Shown piece by piece: positions 29,196 to 38,598 of a DNA stretch of 47,090 nt. The stretch's first letter is position 1, and each line of letters begins with the position of its first letter. The notes under the pieces are model-generated. The model was not told where the DNA came from and did not search any database. It saw only the letters and a program-made list of their open reading frames with translations. Position numbers and translations under genes: made by a program. The stretch is from NCBI GenBank assembly GCA_023228725.1, contig JALOAQ010000004.1, forward strand, positions 1 to 47,090, written 5' to 3'. The stretch comes from Bacteroidales bacterium (lineage in GTDB: Bacteria > Bacteroidota > Bacteroidia > Bacteroidales > ML635J-15).

Positions 29196-29958
29196 TCTCT
29201 TATTGCATTTATTATTGCGATAAATTCTTCTGATTTTAACGAAGCGCCACCAACTAATCCACCATCAATGTCTTTGTTTGAAAAAAGTTGTTTTGCATTT
29301 TTAGAATTTACGCTACCACCATAAAGTATAGAAGTAGTATTTGCTATTTCTTCTCCATATTTTTCGGATAAAATTTTCGAATAAACTCGTGCATTTCTTG
29401 AGCTTGTTCAGGGCTGGCTGTTTTACCTGTTCCTATTGCCCAAACAGGTTCATAAGCAATAATAGTGTTTTGCATTTTTTCGCTGTTCACATTTATTAAA
29501 GCGTTTAAAATTTGTTTTTCCACAACTTCAAAATGTGAATTATTTTCTCTTTCTTCTAATTTTTCGCCACAACATAAAATTGGAAATAAATCATTATTAT
29601 AGCACATTTCTAATTTTTTAGCAATAACTTCATCTGTGTCTCCAAAATATTGGCGGCGTTCGCTATGTCCAATAATTGCATATTCGCAATTTGCTGATTT
29701 TATCATTTTTGCAGAAACTTCGCCTGTATATGCACCGGATTCGTACATAGCACAATCTTGGGCAGAAACGCTTACAAGGTTTAAATCTACTGCCTGAACA
29801 ACTTTATCTATATGTGTGAAAGGAACACCAAGAATTACTTTATATTTTTCATCTTGGTTTAAAGTTTTTACATATTCGTTAATAGTTTTTGCTAATTCTA
29901 CACCTTCGTTAGGCAAAGTATTCATTTTCCAATTTCCTGCTACAATTTTTTTTCTCAT
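29192..29958 (-). pseudogene. tpiA: Triosephosphate isomerase, disrupted by a one-base frameshift near the 3' end
   Basis: The frame from ATG 29958 gives 204 residues ending at TAG 29344-29346. It contains the catalytic Lys (GNWKMN), the electrophilic His (AIIGHSERRQYFG) and the catalytic Glu with loop 6 (AYEPVWAIGTGKTA). The normal ending is present in the next frame: SEKYGEEIANTTSILYGGSV, then DGGLVGGASLKSEEFIAIIN, stopping at TGA 29192-29194. One base is missing within the A4T4 run at 29370-29377; adding one A or T there restores a 255-residue protein, the normal TIM length. The truncated form lacks strands 7 and 8 with the phosphate-binding YGGSV and GGASL loops and should be inactive. 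Because TIM is central to glycolysis, a sequence error, a strain-specific lesion or -1 slippage on the A-run are all possible. It lies in the tmk operon between the DoxX gene and prmA. Confidence 0.88.
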
Positions 29959-29970
29959 TTTTTTCGGTTT

Positions 29971-31518
29971 TTAATTTATGTATCTATTCTTTTTTAAATA
30001 TTTGTAAAATATATGAAACAAACTCATAAAAAGCAAACTAGCTAAAATATAAGTTAAATATATATATGTGTTTTTAGACTTTTGATGTGTTGTAATTGAA
30101 TTTGCTGTTAAATCATTACTTAATTCTTCAAGAGAAGGAATATTTTTTGCAGCCCATTTATTAAGTATAGTTCCGTGTTTTATTAAAACTAATCCTGGAT
30201 TTGCTCTTACAATAGTTTTTAATGTTATTGGGTCTGTATTGTAAAACTGATAATTTGGTTGATGATTATTAATAAATTCTGAAATTTCTTCTAAATTTGA
30301 AGCTGTTAGACAGTAAAACTTATAATTGTTTTTTTGACAAAATTCTGCAACATTTTTAACTTTCTCCAAATGTTTTTCATTAACTTCATTTAATAATGTC
30401 ATTACTAATAAAAAAGCGTAAGAATTGTCTTCGAGTACTTGATTTGTAATATCTTCGCCGTAATTTAGTAGAAAGTTTTCATTTTCCTCATTAATATATT
30501 CTGCGTCTAAAAAAATAAAATTATTATCAGGCAAATTATTTATGTTTGCAATAATTTCCTCTCCTTCGCTATTCAAATAATATAGTTCTAAATTATCAGG
30601 ATTTATATTTTCTTCAAAAATAATTTTCATAAACTTCCAAGATTGGTCGGGTAGGTTTTCTAAATCGCAAATAATTGTTTCATCTTCTTTTGAAAATTCA
30701 AACTCAAAATCCCAAGGGTTTATAAAAACTTCTTCTGCTTCGGGACTGTATCCAGGTACAAAAACTGGTTCAATAGTAAAATCGTGAATTGGTGGCTCGT
30801 ATCCTTTTTTAACAAGTTTATGTTCAGCATTTAAAAACTTCCATGTAGAATCAGGTAGGTTAGTTTCAGAAAAACCTTTTTTTTCTCCATTTTTTTCGTA
30901 AATAAATACACTTTCGTAAATATCTATATTGTCTTTTTCTTCTTCGGGTATTGACATACCTTCTTCAATATTTGCTCCAATATGATAAGGTCTGAAATCA
31001 ACTATTGGCAAATTGTATAAGCAATGTAATGCTATTAAAAAAGAAGCAATTGTGAAAGTAACACTTAAAGCCCATTGGTAAAATTGATTGTAAATGGGCT
31101 TAAATCGTTTTCTTTGCCAAAAAACAATTATTGTAAACGCTAATATTACAAGGTTTTTATAGAAAGTTTGCCAATTACTTAAAATAATTGCGTCTCCAAA
31201 ACAACCACAATCGCTAACCGGTTCAAAAACGGCTAACCAAAGCGTTAGTGGAGTAAAAAATACCATAAAAGCAAGTAATAACCAAGCAGAAATTTTTGGT
31301 AATAAGTTAAAAACAAGTGCAATACCAATTATTAGTTCTGCTATTGACATTAAAATTGCAAAAATTAAAGCAATGCTACTCAAAAATTCAAGATTCATTG
31401 CTACAAAATAATCTGTAAACTTATAGGCCGAGCCAAGTGGGTCTATTACTTTTACAAAGCCTGAAAAAACAAAAATAAAACCTGTAAATAAACGACTAAA
31501 ATTTCTTAACACTTTCAT
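29971..31518 (-). CDS. DoxX/MauE-like membrane protein of the BT_3928 type with expanded periplasmic region
   Basis: A 515-residue membrane protein. Residues 1-165 form a DoxX/MauE-like four-helix membrane domain (FSRLFTGFIFVFSGFVKVID) with a conserved paired-cysteine loop SDCGCFGDA near residue 103. A further hydrophobic segment comes near residues 150-170, then a periplasmic region. This region has three related modules of about 40 residues centred on NLPDSTWKFL, NLPDQSWKFM and NLPDNNFIFL. A thioredoxin-like tail without CxxC follows (YKFYCLTASNLEEI, NPGLVLIKHGTILNKW), then a final membrane anchor near 490-505. The family sits beside tpiA in many Bacteroidota. The cysteine loop suggests a role in periplasmic electron or disulfide transfer, but this is inference. 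Confidence 0.8.
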   Translation of the reverse strand: MKVLRNFSRLFTGFIFVFSGFVKVIDPLGSAYKFTDYFVAMNLEFLSSIALIFAILMSIAELIIGIALVFNLLPKISAWLLLAFMVFFTPLTLWLAVFEPVSDCGCFGDAIILSNWQTFYKNLVILAFTIIVFWQRKRFKPIYNQFYQWALSVTFTIASFLIALHCLYNLPIVDFRPYHIGANIEEGMSIPEEEKDNIDIYESVFIYEKNGEKKGFSETNLPDSTWKFLNAEHKLVKKGYEPPIHDFTIEPVFVPGYSPEAEEVFINPWDFEFEFSKEDETIICDLENLPDQSWKFMKIIFEENINPDNLELYYLNSEGEEIIANINNLPDNNFIFLDAEYINEENENFLLNYGEDITNQVLEDNSYAFLLVMTLLNEVNEKHLEKVKNVAEFCQKNNYKFYCLTASNLEEISEFINNHQPNYQFYNTDPITLKTIVRANPGLVLIKHGTILNKWAAKNIPSLEELSNDLTANSITTHQKSKNTYIYLTYILASLLFMSLFHIFYKYLKKNRYIN

Positions 31519-31530
31519 AATATTATATTT

Positions 31531-32220
31531 TTAATAAAAAGTAAAACGTTTTTCAATTTCTTTTATTATAAGTTTTGAAATGCAATTTGGACTTAGAATT
31601 TGCTCTTTTTTATCTGCACAATCTATTCTAATTAAGTTTTCATCTTTTTCAATAGCTTTTAAATAAGTTTCTCTAACTAATTTTTGAAAATTCAAATCTT
31701 CTTCGTGAATATCTATTTTCCCTTTTAAATATTCTCTATCTTTTCCTTCTCGTGCTTGTTTTAGCTTGTTTTTAGTAAAAGAAAAAGGTACATCTAAAAA
31801 AATGCTTAAATCAGGTTTAGGAATATTAAAATAATTAAATTCTAAATTAAATATCCAATCGAAAAGCTCATCAGCTTGTTTTTGATTTTGCATTTTTGCA
31901 CATTGAAAACCTATATTTGAATAAACATATCTATCGTTAATAACGATTTTTCCGGCATCAAGCCAAGCTTTGATTTTGCTTTTAAGATTATGTCTATCTC
32001 CTGCAAATAGTAGTGCAACTAAATATGGGTTAACATCTTTAATTCCTCCAAATTCGCCACGCAAAAATTTAGAGATTAAATCCCCATAAATAGGCGAATC
32101 TGTTGTGGGAAAATGTATAAACTCAGTTTTTTTATTAATATTTTTAAAATATTCTTTTAAAAGTTCAACCTGAGTTGACTTTCCTGCACCATCTAAACCC
32201 TCTATAACAATAAAAGCCAT
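31531..32220 (-). CDS. tmk: Thymidylate kinase
   Basis: A 229-residue dTMP kinase making dTDP. The P-loop is at residues 6-14 (EGLDGAGKS), NDRYVYSN carries the DRY-type motif, and LFLDVPFS precedes a Lys/Arg-rich lid. The ATG at 32218-32220 is chosen because AFIVIEGLDGAGKS is where the family begins; the in-frame upstream Met at 32241 would overlap the promoter element at 32239-32246. The gene heads the operon tmk-DoxX-tpiA-prmA-1500aa-GWxTD-rlmB. It is slightly longer than the usual 205-215 residues, mostly in the lid region. Confidence 0.94.
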   Translation of the reverse strand: MAFIVIEGLDGAGKSTQVELLKEYFKNINKKTEFIHFPTTDSPIYGDLISKFLRGEFGGIKDVNPYLVALLFAGDRHNLKSKIKAWLDAGKIVINDRYVYSNIGFQCAKMQNQKQADELFDWIFNLEFNYFNIPKPDLSIFLDVPFSFTKNKLKQAREGKDREYLKGKIDIHEEDLNFQKLVRETYLKAIEKDENLIRIDCADKKEQILSPNCISKLIIKEIEKRFTFY

Positions 32221-32238
32221 TATAGTATTTTTAAAGTT

Positions 32239-32246
32239 CAAATTTA
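32239..32246 (-). promoter_or_regulatory. -7 promoter element of the tmk operon
   Basis: On the minus strand TAAATTTG matches TAnnTTTG exactly and lies 18 bases before the chosen tmk start, giving a very short leader and supporting the downstream start codon. Confidence 0.5.
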
Positions 32247-32300
32247 CAAATTTTATTCTAAAAGCCTAAAAATATAAAGATGTTTTATAAAAAAATAATT

Positions 32301-32308
32301 TAATTTTG
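32301..32308 (+). promoter_or_regulatory. -7 promoter element of folP
   Basis: TAATTTTG matches TAnnTTTG and lies 15 bases before the folP ATG at 32324. No -33 TTG is evident. Confidence 0.5.
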
Positions 32309-32323
32309 TGAAAAATAAATATT

Positions 32324-33157
32324 ATGTTTATAAAAGTGAAATCTAATTTGTTGAGTTTTGATAGTCCTATTGTAATGGGTATCTTAAATCTGAGTCATGA
32401 TTCTTTTTATTCTAAAAGTAGTTTTACCCAACTTGAATTTATAGACAAACAAATTGAAAAAATGCTTGATGAGGGAGCAGATATAATTGATATTGGTGCA
32501 GTTTCTACTCGTCCGGGTGCTATTATTTTAAATCCAGGTCAAGAATGGAAAATTTTAGAACCTGCTTTAAAATTAATTCAACAAAAATATTATAATTTCG
32601 TTTTTTCTCTTGATACTGTGAATAGCGAAACAGCAAAAAAGGCAGTAAAAGATTTTGGAATAGATATAATAAACGATATTAGCGCCGGAGAGATTGATAA
32701 AAAAATGTTTGAAACTATCGCAGATTTAGGAGTTCCATACATTATTATGCATATGCGTGGAAATCCGGAAAATATGCAAAAAAATACGGATTATCAAGAT
32801 TTATTAGGGGAAATTGTTTATTATTTTTCAGAAAAACTTGAAAAATTAAATTCTTTGGGAATTAATGATGTAATAATTGACCCAGGTTTTGGCTTTTCAA
32901 AAAATTTAGAACAAAATTTTGAGCTTTTAAATAAATTGGACAGATTTAAAATATTTGAACTTCCTATTTTGGCAGGACTTTCAAGGAAAACCATTGTTTG
33001 GAAAAGTTTAAATATTACTCCTGACGAAGCTTTAAACGGTACAACAGCCTTAAATACAATTGCATTATTAAAAGGAGCAAATATTTTAAGAGTTCACGAT
33101 GTTAAAGAAGCAAAACAAATAGTAAAACTTGTTGGTAAAACTATGTTTAGTGATTAA
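32324..33157 (+). CDS. folP: Dihydropteroate synthase
   Basis: A 277-residue TIM-barrel enzyme joining p-aminobenzoate to the pterin pyrophosphate in folate synthesis. Signatures are VMGILNLSHDSFYSKS (usually MGILNxTPDSF), GADIIDIGAVSTRPGA, SLDTVNSETA, INDISAG, YIIMHMRGNPENMQ, VIIDPGFGFSKN and LAGLSRKT. The first motif differs from the consensus, with Leu-Ser-His for the usual Val-Thr-Pro, but the metal/pyrophosphate-contacting Asn is kept. It is a single gene, divergent from tmk. Confidence 0.95.
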   Translation: MFIKVKSNLLSFDSPIVMGILNLSHDSFYSKSSFTQLEFIDKQIEKMLDEGADIIDIGAVSTRPGAIILNPGQEWKILEPALKLIQQKYYNFVFSLDTVNSETAKKAVKDFGIDIINDISAGEIDKKMFETIADLGVPYIIMHMRGNPENMQKNTDYQDLLGEIVYYFSEKLEKLNSLGINDVIIDPGFGFSKNLEQNFELLNKLDRFKIFELPILAGLSRKTIVWKSLNITPDEALNGTTALNTIALLKGANILRVHDVKEAKQIVKLVGKTMFSD

Positions 33158-33177
33158 AAATATTTATAAAAATAAAA

Positions 33178-36100
33178 TTATACCCAAAGGACTAAACCAG
33201 AATCTTGTTTATATGGTAAAAGCTCGTTTTTGGCATAAACTCTAATAGCGTAATTATAAAATCCGGGTTTTTGGGGTGAAGAGTTAATTGTGTATTTTGC
33301 AATTTTATTTTTCACTTCTGTAAGTTCGGCTTGGTAACTTGCATAAATTTTAGTAAAACCATTAGTTGTTGCATTTGTAATAATAACTTCAACACCAATA
33401 TCGTCAGAACAAAGATTTTTTAAGTTTATTTCAACTTCTCCGATAAAGTTTTCGTTTACATTTAAAGGGTTTTTATCAAAATCCGGAAATTTTACGCTTA
33501 TAACCTCTAAGTCATTCCATACTCTTTTTACGCTTTTTTTCCATTCTGCAATTTTAAGCGACATTTCGTAAGAATTTTGTTTCATTAGTTCGCTACGCTG
33601 ATAAAGTTTATTATAATATTTATCAAAGTAATCATCTATCATTCTTTTAGTTGTAAATTGTGGTGCAATTTCGGCAATAGAATTTTTAATAAACTTAATC
33701 CAATCATTAGGTATTCCATTTTCGTCTCGTTTATAAAATAGCGGAATAATTTCATTTTCTAATAAAGAAAAAATTGTTTGAGTGTCAAATTCGTTTTGTA
33801 AATCTTGATTTTGATAAGTTCTTTCTTCGGGTAGAGCCCAGCCGGCATTTTTTCTATATCCTTCAACCCACCAGCCATCAAGAACAGAAAAATGTAATGC
33901 ACCGTTCATCACGGCTTTCATACCGCTAGTTCCACTTGCTTCTTGCGGACGCGTTGGAGTATTTAGCCAAATATCAACTCCTTGTACCAAATGTTTTGCC
34001 AAACTAATATCATAATCTTCAACAAAAATTATTTTACCTAAAAAAGCGGGGAGTTTTGACAATTGCACGATTTTTTTTATTAAATCTTGTCCTGCTTTAT
34101 CGTTTGGGTGAGCTTTACCGGCAAATAAAATTTGCACAGGCATTTTTGGATTATTTAAAATTCTAGCTAATCTATCAGGATTTTTTAGAAGTAAATCCCC
34201 TCTTTTATAAGTAGCAAATCTGCGTGCAAAACCTATTGTTAGAACATTTTCATTAATTTTTTCTGTAACTTCAACTAAATTACGCGGATCTTCGTAGCGT
34301 CTTATCCAATTTAATCTGATTTTATTTCTAACAAAATTAACAAGTTTTGCTCTTTGTTTTTGGCGAATATCCCAAATTATCTCATCATCAACATTTTTAA
34401 TTTTTTCCCAATGTTCTTGATTTGACAAATCATTTAAAAATTCTTTTCCAAAAGTATTTTCATATAAATTTTGCCATGCAGAAGCTGTCCACGACTGATA
34501 ATGCACACCATTTGTAACATAACCTACATGATTTTCTTCTGCAAAATAACCTTTCCATAAATTTTTAAACATTTCTTGGGAAACTTGTCCATGTAGCATA
34601 GAAACTCCATTAATTTCTTGGGATACATTGGCAGCTAAATAAGACATTGAAAATTTTTCTCCACGGTTTAGCATTCCAAGCATCATCATTTCTTCCCAAG
34701 TAATTTTTAATCTTTCGGGATAATGAGACATATAAGTTCTCATCATATCTTCATCGAAAGTGTCGTGCCCTGCCGGAACAGGAGTGTGAGTGGTAAATAG
34801 AGTAGAAGCTCTAATTATTTCTAGTGCTTCTTCAAATTTTAAATTTCGTTTTGTTCTTAAAATTCTAAGTCTTTCCAAACCAATAAAAGCAGCATGTCCT
34901 TCGTTGCAATGATATATGTCGGGATAAATATTTAAAATTTGTAAAGCTCTAATACCACCAATTCCCAAGATCATTTCCTGTTTAAATCTAAATTCTAAAT
35001 CCCCACCATATAAACGGGATGTAATATATTTATCTTGTTCTTGATTTTCTTCAACATCAGTGTCTAAAAGATATAAAGAAATTCTACCTATATCAGCTTT
35101 CCAAATTTTTGCATAAACATTTCTGCCAGGAAAATATACCATAACTTTTACTTGTTCGTTATTTTCGTCTCTCACAGCTTGAATAGGTATTTTGTCAAAA
35201 TTTTGTGGAATATATTCAGCATTTTGTTCTCCAAACGAAGTTATTTTTTGCTTAAAATATCCATATCTGTATAATAGTCCAATACCAATTAAATCTGTAT
35301 TTGTATCGCTGGCTTCTTTTAAATAATCACCAGCTAAAATTCCTAAACCACCGGAAAATATTTTTAAATTGTCGTCAAATCCATATTCCATGCTAAAATA
35401 TGCAATTCTTGGCGTTTTTTTCTCGTCTTTTTTAGAAATATAAGCATAAAAATCTTTACAAACCGAATCGTATAAATTAGTGAAAAATGTGTCGTTTTCT
35501 AATTCTTTTAATCTTGAAATTGAGATATTTTCTAAAAATGTTACAGGATTTTTTGATTGCTCTAACCATAATTCAGGGTCTATGTATTGAAACATGTTTT
35601 TCGCAGGTTTATTCCATGTCCACCATAAGTTTAGCGAAATGTCTATAAGTGCTTTAAATCTTTCGTTAACATTAGTTTTTACTTCAATTTTTCTCCACAA
35701 GGGGGATTGTAAATCTATATCGTAAACTTCGCTTATTGGTTTGCTTGGAATTTGTCTAACTATTGTATCTTGGCGGTTTTCAACTTTTTCTAAAGCCAAA
35801 TTATAAGCTTTATCGTATTCTTCAATTAATTTCGACCATAAAGCATTAGTAGAAGCCGAAAAAGCAGATTTAGATAAATTTTGTCTTTCTTCTTTACTTA
35901 AGTTTAGATAAAAATTGAAATATTCTAGCATTTCAACTACAACTTCGTCTGCATTATCATCTGTTCTGTTAATAATTTTAACGCTTTTATCATTTTTATC
36001 CAAAATTCCTTGCATCCATTTACCAAATCCTGCTAAACTTGTTGTTATTGTAGGAATTCCAAAAGCTACAGATTCTAATGGAGTATAACCCCAAGGTTCG

Positions 36101-37407
36101 TAATAAGAAACAAAAGCTGTTAAATCTAAGCCTGTTAATAAATCATAATATTTTATATTAAATATTCCGTCATCTCCATTCAAATATGTTGGCACAAAAA
36201 TTATTTTAACTTTATCTTCGGTTTTATTAAATAATTCTTTCTCACAAATTCTTTTTACAATTGGGTCGTATTCAATATCATGAATATTATGGCTTAAAAA
36301 ATTATTTGTAATTACTGTATCGCCTTGAATATTGTTTAAAATATTATATAATTGATTTACAGCTCCATAGTTATTTGCAGGAACTAAAATTAAAGCTAAA
36401 ACATCTTCTTTTAAGTCAGGATTTTTGTTTAATTCGGCTAAAGCATCAATAAATAAATCATAACCTTTGTTAAAAAACTCGTAACGCCCCGAACTTGCAA
36501 TCATTAGGGTTTCATCATCAAACTCATAGCCTGTTAGTGCTTTTGCAACTTTTATAATTTTTTCGCGAGATTGTTTTCTTTTTTCTTTGTATTCATCCTT
36601 GGTTGGCACAAAATCATTTTCAAAACCATTTGGAGTAACAATATCAACATTTTTATTTAACAGTTTACTACATTCTTGAGCTGTAATTTCGCTAACTGTT
36701 GTAAATACATCAGCATTTTGTGCACTTAGTTTTTCTAGGCTTTGTTTAGAAACTATATTAAATTCTCGTGCTAAAATATCTCCGTTATATTCAGAAAGAT
36801 TTTTGTAAAGAGGCAATCTGTTTCCCGCTATACTACGTCCTATTGCAGTTGCATGAGTAGTGAAAGCTGTAGCAATTTGTGGCATTTGCTTTTTTAAATA
36901 TAAAATTCCTGTACCTGTCATCCATTCGTGAAACTGAGCTATTATTTTATCATGAACAGAAAGGTGGAAATTTACAAAATCTTCTATTGTTTTTGCTGAG
37001 GCATATCCAAATAATGCAGGTTCAATATAATCCCATTGCCCGGCTAAAGAGTCTAATTTATAATCTTCCCAAAATTTTGCAAGAATATTATCTTTTTCGC
37101 TAATATATTTTGAAAAATCAATTAAAAACACTTTGGGTTTTCCAGGTATATCCCAATAACCAATATGTATATGAGTGTTTTTTAACTCTAATTGATGTTT
37201 CCATTCCGGAAATAAAGAATTATCTTCTATAAATTCGGGATGTTCTTCTGAATCTCTCCAAATATCAGGACCAATTAATATGTGATTATCACATTTTTTA
37301 GCTATTTCAATTGCTTTTGTTGAAATTACTGTGTGTATTCCACCCACTTTATTACATACTTCCCAGCTAACTTCAAATATGTAGTTTGGTTTGTTAAGTT
37401 TTTGCAT
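33178..37407 (-). CDS. Fused glycogen synthase (GT3-like) and alpha-glucan phosphorylase (GT35)
   Basis: A 1409-residue cytoplasmic fusion. Residues 1 to about 545 resemble GT3 glycogen synthases: IFEVSWEVCNKVGGIHTVIS at the sugar-nucleotide site, FHEWMTGTG, FTTHATAIGRSIAGN, TPNGFEN and the YEPWGYTPLESVAFG C-terminal catalytic motif. Residues about 575-1300 are an alpha-glucan phosphorylase with IAYFSMEYGFDDNLKIFSGG, NEGHAAFIGLER, LFTTHTPVPAGHD, IGFARRFATYKRGDLL and the PLP-lysine motif SGTSGMKAVMNGA, with K1164. The remaining 100 residues are a beta-rich C-terminal domain. Synthase elongates the glucan from a sugar nucleotide, while phosphorylase releases glucose 1-phosphate, so one polypeptide holds both opposing activities. 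Both sets of motifs look intact. Similar fusions exist in Bacteroidota. Confidence 0.92.
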   Translation of the reverse strand: MQKLNKPNYIFEVSWEVCNKVGGIHTVISTKAIEIAKKCDNHILIGPDIWRDSEEHPEFIEDNSLFPEWKHQLELKNTHIHIGYWDIPGKPKVFLIDFSKYISEKDNILAKFWEDYKLDSLAGQWDYIEPALFGYASAKTIEDFVNFHLSVHDKIIAQFHEWMTGTGILYLKKQMPQIATAFTTHATAIGRSIAGNRLPLYKNLSEYNGDILAREFNIVSKQSLEKLSAQNADVFTTVSEITAQECSKLLNKNVDIVTPNGFENDFVPTKDEYKEKRKQSREKIIKVAKALTGYEFDDETLMIASSGRYEFFNKGYDLFIDALAELNKNPDLKEDVLALILVPANNYGAVNQLYNILNNIQGDTVITNNFLSHNIHDIEYDPIVKRICEKELFNKTEDKVKIIFVPTYLNGDDGIFNIKYYDLLTGLDLTAFVSYYEPWGYTPLESVAFGIPTITTSLAGFGKWMQGILDKNDKSVKIINRTDDNADEVVVEMLEYFNFYLNLSKEERQNLSKSAFSASTNALWSKLIEEYDKAYNLALEKVENRQDTIVRQIPSKPISEVYDIDLQSPLWRKIEVKTNVNERFKALIDISLNLWWTWNKPAKNMFQYIDPELWLEQSKNPVTFLENISISRLKELENDTFFTNLYDSVCKDFYAYISKKDEKKTPRIAYFSMEYGFDDNLKIFSGGLGILAGDYLKEASDTNTDLIGIGLLYRYGYFKQKITSFGEQNAEYIPQNFDKIPIQAVRDENNEQVKVMVYFPGRNVYAKIWKADIGRISLYLLDTDVEENQEQDKYITSRLYGGDLEFRFKQEMILGIGGIRALQILNIYPDIYHCNEGHAAFIGLERLRILRTKRNLKFEEALEIIRASTLFTTHTPVPAGHDTFDEDMMRTYMSHYPERLKITWEEMMMLGMLNRGEKFSMSYLAANVSQEINGVSMLHGQVSQEMFKNLWKGYFAEENHVGYVTNGVHYQSWTASAWQNLYENTFGKEFLNDLSNQEHWEKIKNVDDEIIWDIRQKQRAKLVNFVRNKIRLNWIRRYEDPRNLVEVTEKINENVLTIGFARRFATYKRGDLLLKNPDRLARILNNPKMPVQILFAGKAHPNDKAGQDLIKKIVQLSKLPAFLGKIIFVEDYDISLAKHLVQGVDIWLNTPTRPQEASGTSGMKAVMNGALHFSVLDGWWVEGYRKNAGWALPEERTYQNQDLQNEFDTQTIFSLLENEIIPLFYKRDENGIPNDWIKFIKNSIAEIAPQFTTKRMIDDYFDKYYNKLYQRSELMKQNSYEMSLKIAEWKKSVKRVWNDLEVISVKFPDFDKNPLNVNENFIGEVEINLKNLCSDDIGVEVIITNATTNGFTKIYASYQAELTEVKNKIAKYTINSSPQKPGFYNYAIRVYAKNELLPYKQDSGLVLWV

Positions 37408-37458
37408 ATCAGTTGTTTAATTTGTTGATTTATAATTTTATTACTGAAATATTCTTGA

Positions 37459-37466
37459 CAAATATA
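37459..37466 (-). promoter_or_regulatory. -7 promoter element of the glycogen synthase/phosphorylase gene
   Basis: On the minus strand TATATTTG matches TAnnTTTG and lies about 50 bases before the start at 37407. Confidence 0.4.
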
Positions 37467-37548
37467 AAAATATTATTTACATAAAGGTAATTTATTTATT
37501 AACAAGGATTTCATTTTTATAGAGTTATGTAAAATTATTATTTTTATG

Positions 37549-37556
37549 TAAATTTG
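37549..37556 (+). promoter_or_regulatory. -7 promoter element of trpS
   Basis: TAAATTTG matches TAnnTTTG and ends 15 bases before the trpS ATG at 37572. This argues against a TTG start at 37554, which lies within the element. Confidence 0.5.
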
Positions 37557-37571
37557 CACAAATTTAGAAAT

Positions 37572-38564
37572 ATGGAAACGGTTTTAAGTGGAATACGCTC
37601 AACAGGTAATTTGCATTTAGGGAATTATTTAGGGGCAGTTCAGAATTTCGTAAAAATGCAATACGATTATAATTGTTATTTTTTTATTGCAGATTATCAT
37701 TCTTTAACAACACATCCAAAACCTGAAGATTTACATAATAGCGTTAGGCAGGTTTTAGTTGAATATTTGGCTGCTGGCATAGACCCAGAAAAAAGCACTT
37801 TATATATTCAGTCTGATGTACCAGAAATAACAGAATTATATCTTTTATTAAATATGAATGCTTATTTAGGCGAGTTGGAGCGTACAACTTCGTTTAAAGA
37901 CAAAGCTAGGCAACAGCCAGAAAATGTAAATGCAGGCTTATTAACTTATCCTGTTTTAATGGCTGCGGATATAATTATTCATAAAGCTGATAAAGTGCCT
38001 GTAGGAAAAGACCAAGAACAAAACCTTGAAATGGCTCGTAAGTTTGCACGCCGTTTTAATAATATGTATTCTGTGGAATATTTTAAAGAACCACAAGCTT
38101 TTAATTTTGGAAAAGAATTAATAAAAATTCCAGGTTTAGATGGAAGTGGTAAAATGGGAAAATCTGAAGGCAATGGAATTTATTTGGCTGATGATGAGGC
38201 TGTTATTAGAAAAAAAATAATGCGTGCACTTACAGATTCAGGACCTATAAAGCCTAATTCGGAAATGCCAGAATATATTAAAAACCTGTTTACTATTATG
38301 GAAATAGTTTCTACTCCAGACACAGTACAGTTTTTTAAAGATAAATATGCTAGTTGCGAAATTAGATATGGAGATTTAAAAAAGCAATTAGCCGAAGACG
38401 TAATAAAAATGTTGGCACCAATAAATAAAAAAATTAAAGAAATAGATTCTGATTCCCAATATTTAAGTAAAGTAGCAAAAATGGGAGCAGAAAAAGCAAG
38501 AGAAAGTGCTAGTAAAACCTTACAAGAAGTTAGGGAAATTATTGGATTTAGAAAATTTTGGTAG
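37572..38564 (+). CDS. trpS: Tryptophanyl-tRNA synthetase
   Basis: A 330-residue class Ic synthetase charging tRNA-Trp. METVLSGIRSTGNLHLGNYL contains the HIGH-type GNLHLGN; the Trp/ATP pocket follows with ADYHSLTTHP, and YPVLMAADIIIHKADKVPVG is the family-typical stretch. The signature KMSKS appears as GKMGKSEGNGI. Length fits the bacterial enzyme. The start was set at ATG 37572 because the core begins there. It is a single gene divergent from the glycogen gene. Confidence 0.96.
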   Translation: METVLSGIRSTGNLHLGNYLGAVQNFVKMQYDYNCYFFIADYHSLTTHPKPEDLHNSVRQVLVEYLAAGIDPEKSTLYIQSDVPEITELYLLLNMNAYLGELERTTSFKDKARQQPENVNAGLLTYPVLMAADIIIHKADKVPVGKDQEQNLEMARKFARRFNNMYSVEYFKEPQAFNFGKELIKIPGLDGSGKMGKSEGNGIYLADDEAVIRKKIMRALTDSGPIKPNSEMPEYIKNLFTIMEIVSTPDTVQFFKDKYASCEIRYGDLKKQLAEDVIKMLAPINKKIKEIDSDSQYLSKVAKMGAEKARESASKTLQEVREIIGFRKFW

Positions 38565-38598
38565 AATTATAATAATTAAGCTTTGTTGAACTAATAAT

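Noticed and set aside
29366..29380. Canonical -1 programmed frameshift heptamer in tpiA.
   Set aside because: In the zero frame the site is A-AAA-TTT; the P-site Lys codon can slip but the A-site TTT to ATT re-pairing mismatches. No clear stimulatory structure was seen, so slippage stays only a possibility.
37554..37571. TTG start of trpS with six extra residues.
   Set aside because: The TTG lies in the -7 promoter element, and the family start fits ATG 37572.
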